Positions 58,008-64,000 of a stretch of 64,000 nucleotides of DNA are shown here, in pieces. The notes under the pieces were generated by a model. It was not told where the DNA came from. It saw only the letters and a program-made list of their open reading frames with translations, and ran no database searches. Source of the DNA: Ehretia macrophylla. Taxonomy: Eukaryota; Streptophyta; Magnoliopsida; Boraginales; Ehretiaceae. Every line of letters starts with the position of its first letter. Within the stretch, counting starts at the first letter, position 1. The DNA is taken from positions 18,032,146 to 18,096,145 of the forward strand of contig CM075773.1 in the NCBI GenBank assembly GCA_037974665.1, read 5' to 3'. The translations under genes and the position numbers were made by a program.

Positions 58008-58565
58008 GTCATGTTGAGGGCACAATTCCTTTTTGTGTTAACGGTTCACAGTCGCAGCCTAGAGATATGGCCCATTCAAAAGGCCCAATGGGCTTAACGA
58101 CAACCCATCCGCTTCAACAACGCAGCATCCTCACAAGACGTGATATCGACGCATTGTAGGATCCTCTAATGTGCCGCGAGTACGGTTGTCGTCCTTTTAA
58201 CTTCTCACGACGTACGATCCGGGATGGAAAACCAGAGCAAAAGAAGAAAAGTGGCCCGAAACTGATGAAAACATTTGATTTTGAGCTCCGAAAAGGGCAC
58301 AGCGTGCTGGCTCGCTTCCCCCGTCGTAGAGCTCTCAGAGAGCTTTCCAACGGTATGCTGTGCGCCTCGTAACTCCTTACGAATCAAAAGTTATGGCCAC
58401 CGGAGCGACGGAGACCTGCTCACAAGCCTTACGCCCTCGGTTTGCGTGCCCGCCCTCAACGTGAAGCGAAGTTGTGTTGCCCAAGGCGCCGTGGGATTCG
58501 ATAATAGAAATATGGTGGATAAAGTATCTTGGGAACGCTAACCGGAGCCAAAAAAATTGAAAAGG

Positions 58566-58684
58566 AAGGTGCAACACGAGGACTTCCCTGGGGGTCACCC
58601 ATCCTAGTACTACTCTCGCCCAAGCACGCTTAACTTCAGAGTTCTGATGGGATCCGGTGCATTAGTGCTGGTATGATCGCACCC
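58566..58684 (-). rRNA. 5S rRNA: 5S rRNA gene, copy 89
   Basis: 119 nt with C119U, C118U, U96A (C box) and C47U. The spacer downstream of the gene is also rich in private changes. Confidence 0.95.
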
Positions 58685-59242
58685 GTCATGTTGAGGGCAC
58701 AATTCCTTTATGTGTTAACGGTTCACAGTCCCAGCCTAGAGATATGGCCCATTCAAAAGGCCCAATGGGCTTAACGACAACCCATCCGCTTCAACAACGC
58801 AGCATCCTCGCAAGACGTGATATCGACGCATTGTAGGGTCCTCTTATATGCCGCGAGTAAGGTTGTCGTCCTTTTAACAGCTCACGACGTAGGATCCGGG
58901 ACGGAAAAACAGAGCAAAAGAAGAAAAGTGGCCCGAAACTGATGAAAACGTTCGATTTTGAGCTCCGAAAAGGGCACAGCGAGCTAGCTAGCTGCCCCCG
59001 TCGTAGAGCTCTCGGAGAGCTTTCCAACGGTATGCTGTGCACCTCGTAACTCCTTACGGATAAAAAGTTAGTGCCACCGGAGCGACGGAGACCTGGTCAC
59101 AAGCCCTACGCCCTCGGTTTGCGGGCCCAGCCTCCAAGTGAAGAGAAGTTGTCTTGCCCAAGGTGCCGTGGGATTCGATAATAGAAATGTGGTGGGTAAA
59201 GTATCTTGGCAACGCTAACCGGAGCAAAAAAAATTGAAAAGG

Positions 59243-59361
59243 GGGGTGCAACACGAGGACTTCCCAGGGGGTCACCCATCCTAGTACTACTCTCGCCCAA
59301 GCACGCTTAACTTCGGAGTTCTGATTGGATCCGGTGCATTAGTGCTGGTATGATCGCACCC
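59243..59361 (-). rRNA. 5S rRNA: 5S rRNA gene, copy 90
   Basis: 119 nt with only C36A. Confidence 0.97.
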
Positions 59362-59920
59362 GTCATGTTGAGGGCACAATTCCTTTATGTGTATACGGTT
59401 CACAGTCCCAGCCTAGAGAGATGGCCCATTCAAAAGGCCCAATGGGGTTAACGACAACCCATCTGCTTCAACAACGCAGCATCCTCGCAAGACGTGATAT
59501 CGACGCATTGTAGGGTCCTCTAATGTGCCGCGAGTAAGGTTGTCGTTCTTTTTAATAGCTCACGACGTACGATCCGGGACGGAAAAACAGAGCAAAAGAA
59601 GAAAAGTGGCCCGAAACTGATGAAAACGTTCGATTTTGAGATCCGAAAAGGGCAATGCGAGCTAGCTAGCTGCCCCCGTCGTAGAGCACTCAGAGAGCTT
59701 TCCAACGGTATGCTGTGCGCCTCGTAACTCCTTACGGATCAAAAGTTATGGGCACCGGAGCGACGGAGACCTGGTCACAAGCCCTACGCCCTCGGTTTGC
59801 GGGCCCAGCCTCCAAGTGAAGAGAAGTTGTCTTGCCCAAGGTGCCGTGGGATTCGATAATAGAAATGTGGTGGGTAAAGTATCTTGGCAACGCTAACCGG
59901 AGCAAAAAAAATTGAAAAGG

Positions 59921-60039
59921 GGGGTGCAACACGAGGACTTCCCAGGGGGTCACCCATCCTAGTACTACTCTCGCCCAAGCACGCTTAACTTCGGAGTTCT
60001 GATGGGATCCGGTGCATTAGTGCTAGTATGATCGCACCC
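59921..60039 (-). rRNA. 5S rRNA: 5S rRNA gene, copy 91
   Basis: 119 nt with only C15U. Confidence 0.97.
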
Positions 60040-60597
60040 GTCATGTTGAGGGCACAATTCCTTTATGTGTTAACGGTTCACAGTCCCAGCCTAGAGATAT
60101 GGCCCATTCAAAAGGCCCAATGGGCTTAACGACAACCCATCCGCTTCAACAACGCAGCATCCTCGCAAGACGTGATATCGACGCATTGTAGGGTCCTCTA
60201 ATGTGCCGCGAGTAAGGTTGTCGTCCTTTTAACAACTCACGACATACGATCCGAGACGGAAAATCAGAGTAAAAGAAGAAAAGTGGCCCGAAACTGATGA
60301 AAACATTCGATTTTGAGCTCCGAAAAGGGCACAGCGAGCAAGCTTGCTGCCCCCGTCTTAGAGCTCTGAGAGAGCTTTCCAACGGTATGCTGTGCGCCTC
60401 GTAACTCCATACGGATCAAAAGTTATGGGCACCGGAGCGACGGAGACCTGGTCACAACCCCTACCTCCTCGGTTTGCGGGCCCAGCCTCCACGTGAAGAA
60501 AAGTTGTCTTGCCCAAGGTGCCGTGGGATTCGATAATAGAAATGTGGTGGGTAAAGTATCTTGGCAACGCTAACCGGAGCAAAAAAAATTGAAAAGG

Positions 60598-60716
60598 GGG
60601 GTGCAACACGAGGACTTCCCAGGGGGTCACCCATCCTAGTACTACTCTCGCCTAAGCATGCTTAACTTCGGAGTTCTGATGGGATCCGGTGCATTAGTGC
60701 TGGTATGATCGCACCC
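60598..60716 (-). rRNA. 5S rRNA: 5S rRNA gene, copy 92
   Basis: 119 nt with G64A and G58A, both in the A box; G58A is shared with copy 93. Confidence 0.97.
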
Positions 60717-61274
60717 GTCATGTTGAGGGCACAATTCCTTTATGTGTTAACGGTTCACAGTCCCAGCCTAGAGATATGGCCCATTCAAAAGGCCCAATGG
60801 GCTTAACGACAACCCATCCGCTTCAACAACGCAGCATCCTCGCAAGACGTGATATCGACGCATTGTAGGGTCCTATAATGTGCCTCGAGTAAGGTTGTCG
60901 TCCTTTTAATAGCTCACGACGTACGATCCGGGATGGAAAAACAGAGCAAAAGAAGAAAAGTGGCCCGAAACTGATGAAAACGTTCGATTTTGAGCTCTGA
61001 AAAGGGCACGGCGAGCTAGCTAGCTGCCTCCGTCGTAGAGCTCTCAGAGAGCTTTCCAACGGTATGCTGTGCGCCTCGTAACTCCTTACGGATCAAAAGT
61101 TATGGGCACCGGAGCGACGGAGACCTGGTCACAAGCCCTACGCCCTCGGTTTGCGGGCCCAGCCTCCAAGTGAAGAGAAATTGTCTTGCCCAAGGTGCCG
61201 TGGGATTCGATAATAGAAATGTGGTGGGTAAAGTATCTTGGCAACGCTAACCGGAGCAAAAAAAATTGAAAAGG

Positions 61275-61393
61275 GGGGTGCAACACGAAGACTTCCCAGG
61301 GGGTCACCCATCCTAGTACTACTCTCGCCCAAGCATGCTTAACTTCGGAGTTCTGATGGGATCCGGTGCATTAGTGCTGGTATGATCGCACCC
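61275..61393 (-). rRNA. 5S rRNA: 5S rRNA gene, copy 93
   Basis: 119 nt with C105U and G58A. Confidence 0.97.
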
Positions 61394-61951
61394 GTCATGT
61401 TGAGGGCACAATTCCTTTATGTGTTAACGGTTCACAGTCCCAGCCTAGAGATATGGCCCATTCAAAAGGCCCAATGGGCTTAACGACAACCCATCCGCTT
61501 CAACAACGCAGCATCCTCGCAAGACGTGATATCGACGCATTGTAGGGTCCTCTAATGTACCGCGAGTAAGGTTGTCGTCCTTTTAACAGCTCACGACGTA
61601 CGATCCGGGATGGAAAAATAGAGCAAAAGAAGAAAAGTGGCCCAAAACTGATGAAAACGTTCGATTTTGAGCTCCAAAAAGGGCAAAGCGAGCTAGCTAG
61701 CTGCCGCCGTCGTAGAGCTCTCAGAGAGCTTTCCAACGGTATGCTGTGCGCCTCGTAACTCCTTACGGATCAAAAGTTATGGGCACCGGAGCGACGGAGA
61801 CCTGGTCACAAGCCCTACGCCCTCGGTTTGCGGGCCCAGCCTCCAAGTGAAGAGAAGTTGTCTTGCCCAAGGTGCCGTGGGATTCGATAATAGAAATGTG
61901 GTGGGTAAAGTATCTTGGCAACGCTAACCGGAGCAAAAAAAATTGAAAAGG

Positions 61952-62070
61952 GGGGTGCAACACGAGGACTTCCCAGGGGGTCACCCATCCTAGTACTACT
62001 CTCGCCCAAGCACGCTTAACTTCGGAGTTCTGATGGGATCCGGTACATTAGTGCTAGTATGATCGCACCC
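61952..62070 (-). rRNA. 5S rRNA: 5S rRNA gene, copy 94
   Basis: 119 nt with C26U and C15U. Promoter boxes intact. Confidence 0.97.
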
Positions 62071-62628
62071 GTCATGTTGAGGGCATAATTCCTTTATGTG
62101 TTAACGGTTCACAGTCCCAGCCAAGAGATATGGCCCATTCAAAAGGCCCAATGGGCTTAACGACAACCCATCCGCTTCAACAACGCAGCATCCTCGCAAG
62201 ATGTGATATCGACGCATTGTAGGGTCCTCTAATGTGCCGCGAGTAAGGTTGACGTCCTTTTAACAGCTCACGACGTATGATCCGGGACGGAAAAACATAG
62301 CAAAAGAAGAAAAGTGGCCCGAAACTGATGAAAACGTTCGATTTTGAGCTCCGAAAAGGGCGCAGCGGGCTAGCTAGCTGCCCCCGTCGTAGAGCTCTCA
62401 GAGAGCTTTCCAACGGTATGCTGTGCGCCTCGTAACTCTTTACAGATCAAAAGTTATGGCCACCGGAGCGACGGAGACCTGGTCACAAGCCCTACGCCCT
62501 CGGTTTGCGGGCCCAGCCTCCACGTGAAGAGAAGTTGTCTTGCCCAAGGTGCCGTGGGATTCGATAATAGAAATGTGGTGGGTAAAGTATCTTGGCAACG
62601 CTAACCGGAGCAAAAAAAATTGAAAAGG

Positions 62629-62747
62629 GGGGTGCAACACGAGGACATCCCAGGGGGTTACCCATCCTAGTACTACTCTTGCCCAAGCACGCTTAACTTC
62701 GGATTTCTGATTGGATCCGGTGCATTAGTGCTGGCATGACCGCACCC
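62629..62747 (-). rRNA. 5S rRNA: 5S rRNA gene, copy 95
   Basis: 119 nt with seven changes: A101U, G89A, G68A, C44A, C36A, A13G and A8G. The C box and intermediate element are hit. Possibly degenerate. Confidence 0.94.
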
Positions 62748-63305
62748 GTCATGTTGAGGGCACAATTCCTTTATGTGTTAACGAATCACAGTCCCAGCCT
62801 AGAGATATGGCCTATTCAAAAGGCCCAATGGGCTTAACGACAACCCTTCCGCTTCAATAACGCACCATCCTCGCAAGACGTGATACCGACGCATTGTAGG
62901 GTCCTCTAATGTGCCGCAAGTAAGGTTGTCGTCTTTTTAACAGCTCACGACGTACGATCCGGGAAGGAAAAACAGAGCAAAAGAAGAAAAGTGGCCCAAA
63001 ACTGATGAAAACGTTCGATTTTGAGCTCCGAAAAGGGCACAGCGAGCTAGCCAGCTGCCCCCCGTCGTAGAGCTCTCAGAGAGCTTTCCAACGGTATGCT
63101 GTGCGCCTCGTAACTCCTTACGGATCAAAAGTTATGGGCTCCGGAGCGACGGAGACCTGGTCACAAGCCCTACGCCCTCGGTTTGCGGGCCCAGCCTTCA
63201 CGTGAAGAAAAGTTGTCTTGCCCAAGGTGCCGTGGGATTCGATAATAGAAATGTGGTGGGTAAAGTATTTGGCAACCCTAACCGGAGCCAAAAAAATTGA
63301 AAAAG

Positions 63306-63424
63306 GGGGTGCAACACGAGGACTTCCCAGGGGGTCACCCATCCTAGTACTACTCTCGCCCAAGCACGCTTAACTTCGGAGTTCTGATGGGATCCGGTGC
63401 ATTAGTGCTGGTATGATCGCACCC
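63306..63424 (-). rRNA. 5S rRNA: 5S rRNA gene, copy 96
   Basis: 119 nt, identical to the window consensus. Last complete gene of the window. Confidence 0.98.
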
Positions 63425-63982
63425 GTCATGTTGAGGGCACAATTCCTTTATGTGTTAACGGTTCACAGTCCCAGCCTAGAGATATGGCCCATTCAAAAGG
63501 CCCAATGGGCTTAACGACAACCCATCCACTTCAACAACGTAGCATCCTCGCAAGACGTGATATCGACGCATTGTAGGGTCCTCTAATGTGCCGCGAGTAA
63601 GGTTGTCGTCCTTTTAACAGCTCACGACGTACGATCCGGGACGGAAAAACAGAGCAAAAGAAGAAAATTAGCCTGAAAATGATGAAAACGTTCGATTTTG
63701 AGCACCGAAAAGGGCATAGCAAGCTAGCAAGCAGCCCCCGTCGTAGAGCTCTCAAAGAGCTTTCCAATGGTATGCTGTGCGCCTCGTAACTCCATACGGA
63801 TCAAAAGTTATGGGCACCGGAGCGACGGAGACCTGGTCACAACCCCTACCTCCTCGGTTTGCGGGCCCAGCCTCCACGTGAAGAAAAGTTGTCTTGCCCA
63901 AGGTGCAGTGGGATTCGATAATAGAAATGTGGTGGGTAAAGTATCTAGGCAACGCTAACCGGAGCAAAAAAAATTGAAAAGG

Positions 63983-64000
63983 GGGGTGCAACACGAGCAC
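63983..64000 (-). rRNA. 5S rRNA: 5S rRNA gene, copy 97, cut by window edge
   Basis: Only the last 18 nt of the RNA (positions 102-119) are inside the window, with C104G visible. The T-run terminator precedes it on the plus strand, so the array continues to the right. Confidence 0.93.

Larger units (their letters stand above)
1..64000 (-). repeat. Tandem 5S rDNA array, interior segment
   Basis: The whole window is a head-to-tail array of 5S rRNA genes, all transcribed from the minus strand, with 677-bp (long) and 640-bp (short) units. The 5S RNA is a structural RNA of the large ribosomal subunit, transcribed in the nucleus by RNA polymerase III with TFIIIA, TFIIIC and TFIIIB. The array begins and ends inside a unit, so neither border is seen. 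Between genes there is only spacer of about 520-560 bp, and nothing else has inserted. Copies differ from the majority gene by roughly 2 to 3 substitutions on average. The gene sequence is angiosperm-like; the spacer alone would identify the species, and I do not recognise it. Confidence 0.98.
45823..64000 (-). repeat. Long-unit block 3 (copies 71-97)
   Basis: Every interval is 676-678 bp; no short unit occurs. From about 51 kb most spacers carry AACGCTAA (telo-box broken), and several at 57-62 kb share CCAAGTGAAG in place of CCACGTGAAG. This indicates recent local homogenisation distinct from the left of the window. Confidence 0.9.

Noticed and set aside
1-64000. Possible CRISPR-like or minisatellite array
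   Set aside because: The repeat is 640-677 bp with a 5S gene in every unit; there is no short direct repeat with unique spacers.
1-64000. Additional Pol III genes such as tRNA, or a linked 18S-26S unit, in the spacers
   Set aside because: No cloverleaf-like A/B box pair, CCA-type ends or large rRNA sequence was seen on either strand.
1-64000. Inverted 5S copies or transposon insertions breaking the array
   Set aside because: All 96 genes read on the minus strand, and the unit lengths add up exactly from first to last gene, leaving no room for an insertion beyond the 12-bp duplication.

Overview
The window is the interior of one uninterrupted tandem array of nuclear 5S ribosomal RNA genes. 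I count 96 complete copies plus an 18-nt stub at the right edge, all on the minus strand. The mature sequence, the boxes of the Pol III internal promoter and a classic BamHI site in the gene are those of a flowering plant; I cannot name the species. The array is of the separate type: no 18S-5.8S-26S sequence, tRNA, protein gene or transposon insertion is visible. The many short open frames on both strands are by-products of the repeat.

Each unit is a 119-nt gene plus a spacer of about 558 bp (long unit, 677 bp) or about 521 bp (short unit, 640 bp). The forms differ by one 37-bp segment missing between 3-bp direct repeats. By hand count the 95 complete gene-to-gene intervals are 69 long-class, 25 short-class and one deleted unit of 567 bp; the summed lengths reproduce the distance from first to last gene exactly. 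Short units occur only at about 7.6-11.5 kb and 23.0-45.8 kb. The blocks 0-7.6, 11.5-23.0 and 45.8-64 kb are purely long.

In RNA orientation a typical unit has a TATA-like element at -28 to -21, C at -1, the transcribed gene with A box, intermediate element and C box, then TTTT and a T8 run as terminator. Farther upstream, at -62 to -88, lies a cluster of site II (TGGGCC/T-type) motifs. A telomere-like octamer (telo-box) lies 25 bp past the gene's 3' end; it is lost by one base change over much of 13-19 kb and 51-64 kb.

Variants show how the array evolves: a nine-unit block (33.4-39.3 kb) repeated head to tail at 39.3-45.2 kb, smaller two- to four-unit duplications, dispersed gene haplotypes, a 110-bp deletion just upstream of one gene, a 12-bp duplication at the 3' end of another, and a few degenerate copies (34, 70, 71). 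Twelve copies equal the window consensus exactly. I found no unknown protein-based system; what is of interest is the array architecture and the spacer motifs. Gene substitutions below use RNA numbering (G1 is the first transcribed base) and are relative to the majority sequence of this window, read by eye.
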